A DNA stretch of 64,000 nt from Mycteria americana. Taxonomy: Eukaryota; Chordata; Aves; Ciconiiformes; Ciconiidae. The notes under the pieces were generated by a model. The model did not search any database. It was not told the DNA's origin and saw only the letters and a program-made list of their open reading frames with translations. The translations under genes and the position numbers were made by a program. The DNA lies in assembly GCF_035582795.1 (NCBI RefSeq), contig NC_134366.1:173976362-174040361 (forward strand), read 5' to 3'. Below are positions 24,301 through 36,300 of the stretch, piece after piece; positions within the stretch are counted from its first letter, which is position 1, and every line of letters begins with the position of its first letter.

Positions 24301-27300
24301 TTAAAAGCATGGCTGCTCAGGTGTCCGACCTCCTGTTCTGGCTGTTCTCAGAGCAGATTACTCACTGATTTCTTGTCTCATTGAGGGTATCAGGTTATTT
24401 TTCTCTCTTTCCGAGGTTAGACCTTTTGTTAATTGAAATGCTCTGTCGCTTTGAAATGCTTACCCAGCCAACTCGGGCTTGACTCACCAGAGCGGTAATC
24501 CTAGCACACTCACCGGCAGCAAACCAACATGCCAGGGCGGCTTGGCAGTGCCGTTTTGCTGGGTGAGAAAAGCAGAAATCCCCAAGGCAGAACAGACCGT
24601 GGATGCTGCAGCAATGTGGGAGCCACTGCCACTCCTTCCCTTCTTGAGATGGATGGGTGGATGGTGTTTGACACCAAGCTGAGTGGTGTGGTTGACATGC
24701 CTGAGGGATGGGATGCCATTTAGAAGGACCTGGACAAACTCAAGAAATGGGCCCATGTCAACCTCATGAGGTTCAACAAGGCCGTGTGCAAGGTCCTGCA
24801 CCTGGGTTGGGGCAATCCCCAGTATCAATACAGGCTGGGGGATGAATGGATGGAGAGCAGCCCTGAGGAGAAGGAATTGGGGGTACTGGTGGGTGAAAAG
24901 CTGGACATGAGCTAGCAGTGTGCACTCGTAGCCCAGAAAGCCATCCGTATCCTAGGCTGCATCCAAAGAAGCATGGCCAGCAGGTTGAGGTGGGGGATTC
25001 TGCCTCTCTACTCTGCTGTCCTGAGACCCACCTCGCCCCCCCTGGAGCACTGCGTCCAGCTCTGGGGTCCCCAGCGCAAGACAGACACGGACCTGTTAGG
25101 GTGGGTCCAGAGGAGGCCACGGATATGGTCAGAGGGATGGAACACCCCTGCTGTGAGGAAAGGCTGAGAGAGTTGGGGTTGTTCAGCCTGGAGAAGAGAA
25201 GGCTCTGGGGAGACCTTCTTGCAGCCTTTTGATATTTAAATGGGGCTTCTAAGAAAGATGGGGACAGACTCTTCAGCAGGGCCTATAGTGATAGGACGAG
25301 GGGTAATGGTTGTAAACTAAAAGGGGTAGATTCAGACTAGATCCAAGGAAGAAGTTTTTTACGATGAGGGTGTTGAAACAGTGGTGCAGGTTGCCCAGAG
25401 AGGTGGGAGATGCCCCATCCCTGGAAACATTCAGTGTCAGGTTGGACAGGGCTCTGAGCAACCTGCTCTAGCTGAAGATGTCCCTGCTCACTGCAGGGGG
25501 ATTGGACTAGATGACCTTCAAAAGTCCCTTCTGACCCAGGCCATTTGCTGATTCTGTGTCCATCCATGTGCTTTTCCCAGCACATGGCCGCCCTCAGGGG
25601 AGTATTGCTGTGCTGCTGGGAGCAGAGAGAGGTGCAAAGACCAGGAGAGCGTCGGTGACTCCATCCTGCAGATTGCTGCAATGATATTTAATGTAGGACC
25701 AGGATGATCTGGATGCAGGATTGTGTTAGGGTCTTGGTCTCTTATGGGGAGAAAGCCAAGGGAGCCCATATCTCCACCACCCTTGGGTGTTTGCTGCATT
25801 CAGAGGGTGTATTGCAGTCTCTGAATGTAATTCTGGATGTTGGTCCTTCTTCTGTGCTACAAGTAGGGATGCATGCAACATCTCCCTTGTTGCATGCATC
25901 TTTCCCAAGTTCTTCCCTATCAGGGTTGCTGGCGTTTCCAACCCACCACTTGTTTGCCCTGGTTTAAAAAGAAAACAGCAGTAGCAGCAATCCCCAAACC
26001 CTTCTCAGGCCAAACAAAAGCCCCTTTGTTTGCTCCAGGCATTGGATTCAAGCGGAAATCTTGTTAGGGAAGGAGAGAGAATGGCTTTTATGCACTAATT
26101 ACAGCTCTTGAAGCTGTTTATTCAGTATGAACAGATGAAAATGTGGGTGCAACCTCCCTGCCCCGCTCCCCAGGTTTTTGCAACTTTGCCTCTTTTTCTC
26201 CCTGGACTAATGAGTGATGTGCTAACAAGTTATCACTGGTTTCTGGAGGTAATGAGAGGGGGTTGTTGTGCAAACCTGGGATGGCGAGGGCTTGATCCTG
26301 CCCTACCAGCTTCCCATTTCTCACTCTGCTGAACCTTTCTCATCTCTTGAAACCAGTCCCCTGGGAGGCAAGGGTCTGGGGATGAAGTTACATGGCTCAG
26401 ACATCCCTGAGGGATAGGTGGGTATTGGGGAAAGCATTTGCGGAGCCGATATGAGCTGCAGGTACCACCACAGGTTCCCATCTCCCATCTCCGTATACAG
26501 GAGCTGGATGATGGGTACCGCTTTGGGGCTCTTTGCAGGGCTGTAAGTTTCGGCATGCTCCAGGCTCTGCTGCTTAAACAGACCATTTCTTTACTTCTTG
26601 GCAGCAGAAAATCAAAATAGCTGCTAAAGCCCCCAAAAGATGGTCCTTCCTGGCTGTCATCCTGCAGCGCTTCTTCCTCGGTGCTGCACAGCTACCTTGT
26701 TTTAATGTTGAAACATGAACCATTCTCCAACTGGGTGTTCCCAGAGTCGTCGTCATCTTCAGTGGTTTACAATATCGAATGGGCTCTGCGATAAGAGCTA
26801 TTATTAGACAACTGCTTTTAATAGAGGTAGAAAATTTCAATATCAGGTGCAGGGCTGCAGCCTGAGCAAGTCCTTATCAGCACTGAAGCCCAGATTAGCA
26901 TGTAGGAGTGGGTGAATCTGTGACCTGTGCTCGCCTCACACCCTGTTCCCAAGGGCTCGTAATTAAAGCAGCTTTGTTACTGGAGCCTATTTTGTTGCTA
27001 TTGTACTTGTTATGGAGAGAAAAGCAGAAGCTGGTGGAATAAGGGTGATGGGTTTGGGTTATTTTCTGTGCACCCTTCCTCTCGCGCTGCTGTTCCTGAC
27101 ATGTTGGAAAGAATATCCTTCTGCTGTGCAGAGTCAAGTCCTCTTCTAGCTTTACCTTTAACAGGAGCAGCACAAGCCCAGGGCAAAGAGCTGCTTCACT
27201 TTAGTCCCTGACACACAGGGTGTCTCCGAGGCTTCTAGATCAACCACCAAATAGGTTGCTGTCTTCTTCCAGCGAGTCCATCAGTGTCCCCATGATCCCT

Positions 27301-30300
27301 TTGGGCCTGAAGGAGACGAAGGAGCTGGATTTGTTGGTACCGCTGAAGGTGAGCATCAGGGTTTTGCATGCTCGATGCGATGCAAGATGATGGAGGGGAG
27401 TGACCGTGCACTCTGGGGGATGTTTCAGCACATGGGTATGGTTGGGCATTGTAGAGGAGATGCTGCAGCAATGCAAAACATTTTCTATTTTAGAACAGCT
27501 GAAAAATACATTTATGGGGAGGAGCTGGACTTAAAACATGGGCAAGTGGGAGATGAGGGTCTGGAGATGCTGGAGAGCAAGAGCCAGGCAGGGGAGGAGA
27601 TGGTTTTCCCTGGTGCAGGTTTCCTTGTGGGGAGAGCTGGCACATTGCTTATACAGAATCAGCCAAAGTCACCCTTTAAATCACGAAAATCTATTTTGAA
27701 GGGTGACTCAGGGTTTTCTTTTCTCTTGTTTCCCCATCCAGGATCTCATCAGTGAACACTATGGAGAAGAGGGCATCTTGTTTGAAAAAGAAATCAAAGA
27801 GTTCATGGAGCTGCGGCAGGTCAGTGTCCCTTGAGTTGCAGAGTCTTGCTTTGGCTTGTCCAGAAACTCTCTTTGGAGGTGCCACATTTTGCTCCAGGGA
27901 ACCCCTCATCCTCTCTCCAAACTGTACCCTTATCTTTTTTTTGTCTCGGGGTGTGGAATTCTCCTGCTACAGTGCTCTGGTTCATAGGTTACAAAATATT
28001 ACAGACATTCAGTAATTGTTTTCTTTCCCTGTCCTTTAACACCCTGCTAACCTAGAACTGAACAGCAATAAAAGTTATAATGCAATCCATTACTGGTTTA
28101 TGAACGTTAGTTCACCCCCGGCAAGGCTAAATGACTGTTCTCTCCAGCTAGTGCTTGGAGAAAAGGAAATAGAAAGCAATCTGGTAAAGGTGAATTTTCT
28201 CCTCTCCTCTGAAACAGCTCTCATAAGTAACTTCAAGTTTTGCCTTGCTGTGAAGCTTTGATCTGGGAGAGCGGAAAGAAAGAGGCTTGCTCAAGCCCTT
28301 GTGAAGGGCCTGATCCTGCTCTTCAGGCTGTTGGAGAGGAGCCCTGCAAAGCCAGAAGCTGGGAAAAGCCCTGCGGTTAAAACTAGGCATTAGGAGAGCT
28401 CTCACCCTCCTCCCTGTGTCAGGTCAAAAGCTTAAGGGCTTTTTTACTCAGTGCAAAACATCCTATTTTTCTTCCCTAGCATTTATTTCAGCAGACTTTG
28501 CATGAGTTTCTCTTAAAAAAAAAAAATACAATAATCCCAGCTTGGCTTAGATGAGCGTTGCCCCCAGCACGGTTCCCAGGCTGCTGGCTGTGGATTTGGG
28601 TGCCCCAGCACTGAATTGGTGCCTCCTTGACCTTTCCCGGGGGGCTGCCTCCCACTGCTGCACAGCATCTCATCTGCTGTTGATCTAATCCTATTGATCA
28701 TATTGATCTGATCCTATTGACCTAATAACTCAGGTGGAGTTTCTCCCCCCTGGGCTGGCCAGCACATGCAGCTCCATAAATGCCATATTTCCTTCCTGTT
28801 CCCCCCCCTCTCTTCCCACCCACATGTCTCCTCTCCTGTCCGTGCAGGCAATGCGCACCCCAAGCCGCAACGAAGCTGGGCTTGAGCTCTTGATGGAGTA
28901 TTACAACCAGCTCTACTTCCTCGATAGCCGTTTCTTCCCTCCCACCAAAAGCCTGGGTGTCTTCTTCCACTGGTTGGTGCAGCTTTCCCCATCCCACCTG
29001 GGGCATTGGGAGTGGGGAGGGAGGGAGTGGGGACCAAGCCTCCACAACGGGATTGCTGCCTCGGCAGCAAAGCCGGGGCAGGTGGATGCAGGGAGCTGGG
29101 TTTTCCCTTTGCTCTGGGCTTGCTGTTGCCCTGGGTGGATTGGTTAGGGGAGGTCAGGGAAAGTGTGTGCCCCACGGGGATGAGCCGCGATGGGAACAGT
29201 GACTGCAAGCCCATGCAAAGTGCTGAAAACTCTCTAGGGTCCTCCTGCATCCATGGGCGAGGACCTGGGGATAGGCAGCTGTTGTCTCTTCCCTTCCCCA
29301 GGTACGACTCCCTGACAGGGGTCCCGTCCCACCAGCGAGCATTGGCCTTCGAGAAGGGTAGCGTGCTCTTCAACATTGGAGCCCTGCACACACAGATTGG
29401 AGCGCGGCAGGACCGCACATCCCTGCCGGGGCTCAACCAGGCCATCGATGCCTTTCAGAAGGCAGCCGGTATGTGGGTTTCCCTCCTTCCCTGGCTCCCC
29501 AGGAGCATGCACGCAGCATTTCCACAGGGTGGGAATAATCCTCATGAGTGCAAGAAGGGGAGGGAGCAGTTGTGCAAAGAGGGATGGGGACGGGGCATCT
29601 CCAAGGGACCACAAACCAAGCGCAAGTTGGCACCGTGCTGCTTCTGTGGGTTATGAAGAGGAGCCGGCATGACCCAACAGCTGCCCAAAGGGCTCTCCCT
29701 TGTCACACAGCAGGAGTGGGGTGTCCCAGCTGGGGAGATGAGAGATGCTGATCAGTCTGTGAGCAGCTGGGGAAAAAAAAAGGACCCTGGGACTGTGATC
29801 ACCCAGGGGGAGGAGAAAGCTGTGGGCACAAGGGTGGTTTAGATAGCAAGGGAGGGACCCCAGACCTTTTTACCCACTGGTTATGGTGAGATGTTTGATG
29901 TGTATGCTGGGTTGCTGGCTATTCTCCTCTTGCACTGCTGGTGGGGAAACCTTCATGGTCTGAAAGTCTGACCCTCCTGCTTACAAGCCCAGTGGCTACC
30001 AGGAGCTTCTCCCTCATACAGGTGCCTTTAACTACTTGAAGGAAAACTTCTCCAATGCTCCCAGCCTGGATATGAGCGCTGCCTCCTTGAACATGCTGGT
30101 GCGGCTGATGGTTGCTCAGGTCCAGGAGTGCGTCTTCGAGAAGATGACCTTGCTGCGTGCCCAGCACGACTTCCTTGCCCGGCTGCACCTCGCCCAGGAG
30201 GCGGCAAGGGTGAGCATCTCAGGGAGGAGAGGACTTGGTGGGGCTGTCACCACTGGAGAGGCTCCTTCTGTGGTTGGCAGAACCCCCCAGGAGAGGACAG

Positions 30301-33300
30301 CCTGCTGTCACTGTCTCCTGATGGATGTCCTACATCTCAACCTATATGGCTTAGCAGCTTGCCTCTTGACACCCCACAGGTGGAAGATGTCTACTCACTG
30401 GTGCACCAGACAATGACCCAGGCCCACGTGAAGGATTACGTTCCCTTCTCTTGGACCACCATGGTCCACGTCAAGTCGGAGCATTTCAAAGCCCTCTCCC
30501 ACTACTTTGCTGCCATTGCTCTCTGTGACTGCCCCGGTGAGTGTTACAGCTTGGATGCCGCTGCCTGCTCAGCCAAGTGCTGGCTCCACGTGGTAGCCTG
30601 GTGTTTGGGAGGGACTGCAAAAAAAGAAGTGAAGGGAGGGGTGCACAGGGTAGGTGGGTACAAAACTTAAAGTTTTTGGGATGCTCTGAGCTGTTGATCT
30701 TGCTTTCATGCACAGGGCAGATTTCCCCCATATTTCTGGTTTGCACAGTGCTTGCAAAGTCCTTCTAAGAAAGTGAGCAAAAAGGTACTGTAGGGATGTC
30801 ACCTGCTGTCCCCTTTGTGGCTGGGTGGGTAAACGGGGTGGGGGGGGGTCAGCTACTTGCTGACCATGCGTGTGCCGGTGTCCTCGGTCAGGCATCCTCC
30901 AGAGGCATGCTGGTCCCTATGGCAGGTCAGCTGGGGGCTTCAAAAAATAAAAATAAAACCAAAAAAACCCAGGATGTCCCTGAATGAACTGGTCCAGGCT
31001 ACTTAAATTTAATTGCTAGCCTCATGGCTGGCTGCCCTGGGTATCCCAGGATGTTGGGGTGCTGGCAGCAGGGTATGCGTGGCTGTGCCGGAGCTAGGCT
31101 GACATGGCTCTGCGGAGCCAGCTGGAGCATGGATGTAGGATGCGACCTGTGATCTCCATCTGCGCCATCACCGACACCCGTGCAAGCAATTTTGGGTCAG
31201 GCAGAGGATCTGGGGGTGGGCAGCCGATGCTCGCTGTGACCTGTGGTGCCGACCCATCACTTGGTGGTGTGGCTGAGGACAGGCTGGGGGACTTCTTGGG
31301 GGATGGCTGCCAAAAGCAGTGCTGTGCTGGTGACGGTGATGGCTGCCAGACTGTCCCAGTATCCTCCCCCACTCCGGAGCCTGCCCAGAATCTTGCTGCC
31401 GGGCTTATGCCGTGTAGGCGTTGCAGAAGCAGGATTGAGCAAGGAGAGCTGCTGGGGCAGAGACAGGAGAGAGTGGGGTACTGTGAAGCTGGAGCGACTT
31501 AAAGACAGAAAGGGCAGAGGATGGTGATGGGGCTGGGTTTGCATGGGGTTACAAGGGACAGGGCAAACCTTTCCCCTAAAATTTTGAGGCTGTTTGCCTG
31601 GCCTAATAACCTTAGGTGCTGAGGGAAACATAAATCTTCAGGAGATGCCTAATTTGGGTGTTTGGGGATTTTTTTTTTCTCCATCCAGAGAATGCTGTTG
31701 AGATCTCCTGTGCCTCTCGCTGCCTCTCCCTGACCACCTTGTTCAGAATGAATCCTTTGCTCCCATAACCAGCTGGCAATAAACTCCTTATGCTGCAGTT
31801 TAATCCCCTAGGGATGCTGGCACAGAGAGGGTTGGCATGGAGAGAGCCAGTCCTGGAGCTGCTGGTTCCCAGCCCGCTGGGTGCCTATGCTGGGGGTGCT
31901 CACCAGCTTTGAGATCTCCTAACATTCAGACCAGCAAGTCCACAAGGCTCCCTGGAGCCCTCTGGGTTTCTTCCTATTGCACCCTGTGCCCAGGCGAGGA
32001 GGCTGCCATCCAACCCTGAGCTCCCTGTGAGCCAAAGGGGATTAGAAACAGCTTTGACTGGAAATAAGGGTGTAAAAATCATGCGTACGGAGCCCAGCGT
32101 GGTACTTGGAGCACCTGTGCAAGCTCTATCCATCTCAGTTTCTCCATCGAAGGACCCCCTTGGTTGCACTGCAACACTCTCTGCCTGTGCAGGGGTCCCA
32201 GGCACAGCAAGGGGAGCTCAGCTCCCAAATTACACCTTAATCTGCCCAGCTCTTGTGCATTAGTTGTTGTCTGACTTGGCTCCATGTCACTAACCTCCAG
32301 CTAGGGAAAACCCAGGGCTCCTGATTTCCAATCCTGCTTCCAGACTGGAGCAAAGAAGGGAAGGAGGCAAAAGAGCTGGATACTTGTGCTGTGCACAGGA
32401 CAAATCCTGCACTTGGCTTCAAAGCCTGGTGCAGCCTTGAATGTGATAACTTCAGCAGCAGCTTCCTCTCACCCAACCACAGCCTGCAACGACCAACAAG
32501 ACATCACTGATGGGGAGAGGGATGAGTTATCAGGGCCACATGAGCATGGATGTGGCTTCATGGTCCCCTTGTCTCCACCACTGTGGGGGTCCAGGTGGCT
32601 GAGCAGCACCCTGACTTCTCTCTAAGCCCATCCCCACCCAATTTTTTTCACACAGTGCCATCTGACGCTGAACTGCCGGAGCAGGAGAACGCTTTTATCC
32701 AGTTCCACGTCACCATGCCAGAGGGACCGTCGCTCCGTGTCCTGCTGCAGGACCCCGAGGAGAGGAGGAAGCTGGGTAAGTCCATCCATGGGGGCAAAGC
32801 CCCTGGTTCTTGTGATGAAACCTTGATGCATGGGCAGTGAGCCCCATCGTAATCCTACCCATATAGCCATGGTCTCCACAAAGGAATGTGATGAGCTGTT
32901 GGGGGATGTCTCCGTGCAAAGACACTTCTTTTGGCTTTCTTTGAAAAGAGCCTCTCCTGGCAAGGCAGGAAAGTGTCACAGTTCCTTATTAGGGTGTTGA
33001 GGACCAACTCATGGTGCTTGCACCAACCTGTCCAGCCGAGTTTGACAGTAAAACCTCAAACACAGAGGTGTCCTGAGCCAGGTAACATCACCCAAGGCAG
33101 CATGGAGAAATCCATAGGGACACAGAGATCCTGGAGGCTCCTTGGCTTGGGCTTGCTGCTGACTTGGTTTCATGACAAGAAGACACAGCAGATGCCAGGG
33201 GGTGGTTTTTTAGCTGCATCAAAAGGCTTGGGAGACGAGAGCTTCCTCCCATGCGGATTTTCAGCTTCAGGGAAAAAACAGAGCGTTGCTTATTCAGCTG

Positions 33301-36300
33301 AAGTTGTGTTTTGGCAGCCACTTCCCAACCAGGCTGTAACAAGAGCCAGCTCAATGCCCTGGTTTTGGGGTGTCGTGTCCTGTTTGCCTCCCCCACGAGC
33401 TGCCTTTTGGTGCTCTTCCCCTCCTTGCACATGTGTGAAAGGAGACAGGTCCCACCAGGAGTGAGTTTGTCATGTTACTGGCTGCAGCAAAGTCCTCCCG
33501 GCTGCTCAGCCAGATTTCACTGCTGGGGATGGGAGGTGGAAGACATGCATGAGGAGACTCCTTAAATGGACCCCAAAACCCAAGTGTTATGGTAACACCA
33601 CCCCAAGACCCTCAGCTGCTGTCATCTGGTTTCCTGATTTGCATCAACCCAGCTTCCAGCTCTACCTGCTCTTCTTGGGGGGAATGGGCTCTGTTCAATG
33701 TCTGCTGGTGAAAAATGGACGTGCAGATGCCAGCCTCGGCTCTGGTTTTGGTTTATAGGAAGGGGACAAACTTGCAGCATTAAAACCATCTCCCTGATGG
33801 TGGTTTTTTTTTTTTTTTTTTTTTCCCTTCCCTTGTCTTCTAGTCTTATAACATTATCAGACATGGTATATTCCACCATCTTCAATAGAGTGGAGCCAAA
33901 AGCTTGCACACCTTTCATGCTCAACCTCTATTCCCAGTGATATCTTGAAAATCGCAGGAGGTGATGATATTCAATAAAACATAGTTGCTTTCTTGCCCAT
34001 GGATGGGGCTAGCCGTGGGTGCTTTGATAAAATACGATTTGATTCCATTTGATACAATTATTTTGGAGAGTCTCTTCCTCTCTGGTTTCCATCCAGCCTC
34101 AACATACTTCCTCGATTGCGACTTCTTGTGAGGGAAAGCAGAGGTCTTCAGGCCGCTGGCTGTGGTGCTCATAAGTCTGGAGCAAACTGCAGCCATCTCC
34201 CTGGCTTATGTTGCCACCGTGTGTCCTAAAACTGGAAATGCTACAGGCACACGTGTTTCTGTTACGTCTGTCTGTGTGTGTGTGTATATATATATAGCTT
34301 TTTCGGTAGTTTAGCGTTGGATACAGGCATCTTAGTTGCAGTCTCTTGCAAAGGAGATGTTTGCATTGATATCCATGGGTCATCATGACTTCATCTCTTC
34401 TGGCCGTTTTTCGGCCACTCCATTTCCACAAGGGTGGAAACACTTTGAAGGCAAGTTGAGAGGAGCAAAGCAAGACCAGATGCTGAAGAAGGTGGAAAGC
34501 AGGACCTGCAGGGCAGGGAGAAGGCTTTGCTTAGCTTAGAAAAGAGGGAGATGTGTTGCATCTTCCTGAAGCTAAAAGGCTGTCACCAGGAGGATGGAGC
34601 TCAATTGTCCTCCATGTCTTCCCCCGGGGGACGCAAGGCAATGGAGAGAAGTTAATTTGTGGAGGAGATTGAGGTTAAGCGTTAGGAGGGACTTCGGGGG
34701 CGGCGCAACATGGTGGCAGCTCCTTCGTCAGTGGTTTTCAGGAACATCTGCCAGCTCTGCTGCCGGCACCGGGGGAGTGAAGTAGGTCACCCTTCAAGGT
34801 CCCTTCCCAGCCCTACATCAGGGGCTCGAGCTGACGGCTGGGACCTACTCTATTTAGCGCACGTTGAACGCCTGGCAGGCTGCAAACGTGACTGGGCTGT
34901 CCCTGAGTCACGTCGGGTGACACAGCCGCGGAGGCTGCTGTCATCCGTGGGCAGCCAAGCGAGCGGAGCGGGAACGGCGGCGGTGGGGCTGCTCCGCTCC
35001 GCTTGAGCTGCGATCTCTCTGCTCCCTTGCAGGCAAAGCTCATCTGAAGAAAGCCATCATGAAGCACGAGGAAGCCATGAGGATCCACGGCTTGTGCAAG
35101 ATCCTGCGGAAGATGGATATCCTCCAGGAGGTCCTCTCCTTTGCTCACAAACGCTCGTTGAGCAAATACTCAGAAATCGACCATGAGGAGGACTTCTTTG
35201 AAACAGGAGATGCCCCAGACATTCACCGTAAGTGTTTTTTTTTGGGGGTGCAGCTGGGGAGGGGATTTGTGGCAGGTTACATGGGGTGGGCAAACTCCAC
35301 GGTGAGTTTGTGGCATGTTGCTGTGGACCAGAGCTCCCTGCGCAGTGGTTGAGCATCATGGGTGGGAGTGGGGGCTCCAGGCTGTGTGTCTGGCAGCTAC
35401 CTGAGCAGGTCCCAGGTCTTATGGGTCACACCATCCCTTCCGGGGCGCACGATGTAGAGGCAGCAGCTGCCGCAACTACCTGACCCCAGTGTATGTGCGT
35501 TTCTCTCCTTACCACCAGCCAAAACGCACCAGAAACCAGAGATAAAATCCCCCAACTTCTCCCAGGTGAAGGTGACCGACCTCTTCCACAGGCTGGTATG
35601 TACGGCTATGGGGTGGAGGGTGCCCCGAGGGAGCAGACATCTCCTCCTCCTCCCCTGCATGCTCTGCTTGCCTGGTTTCCTTCCTCCCCACAGCCTCTTC
35701 TCCCTCTCCCGGTGCAGCTGCTGCACTCACGGGTGGCTTTCCAAGGAGGACAAGCCACCTCCTTGCAGGCAGGGACCTGTGCAGGAGGAGGGGTGGGAGG
35801 GTGCAGATCTGTCTCTGCAAGACCGAAATGGGTCGCAAAGCTCCTCCGGTGCATGCGGGAAGCAGGCACAGGCATTTCAGGTGGGCTTTACCCGAGAAGG
35901 ACTGAAGGGACCCTTTAGAGGAAGCTTTTTGGGGGAGCAGAGCAGGATGATGCCAGCTGAGAGGCACCAGGAAAATCCCACCGGGCCTTTATCCCTACTC
36001 TCTTTAGGCTTACAGGGTCCCGGGGAGCAGGGCTGAGCTTCAGGGCTGCTGTGGGACCTGGCTGTGCTGTCCCCATCCCCCAGGCACCCCAAGGGCTGCA
36101 TAGCACCCCAGGGAGAGCTTGGGCATCTCTGCTTTTGAACAGCCCCAGGGCAGACAGGTATATCCTGCTCTTGTGGGAATAGAAAAGTAGGAAAAAGACA
36201 GGAGAATAGGGAAGATCTGGAGGGGATCTGACCCTGAAGAGGTGGCCTGTCCCACTGCCTCGCACCCTGCTGCTGGACCACCCCAGCCAGGCTGCATTCC

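Larger units (their letters stand above)
32776..35032 (+). other. RHPN1: RHPN1 intron 11, with CpG-rich end
   Basis: Includes a T22 run at about 33803, the TG/TA microsatellite and the degraded CR1. The last 350 bp before exon 12 are unusually CpG-rich. Confidence 0.85.

Noticed and set aside
28714..29445. 243-codon minus-strand open frame
   Set aside because: It runs antisense across RHPN1 exons 7 and 8 and the GC-rich intron between them. It is a shadow of the real exons.
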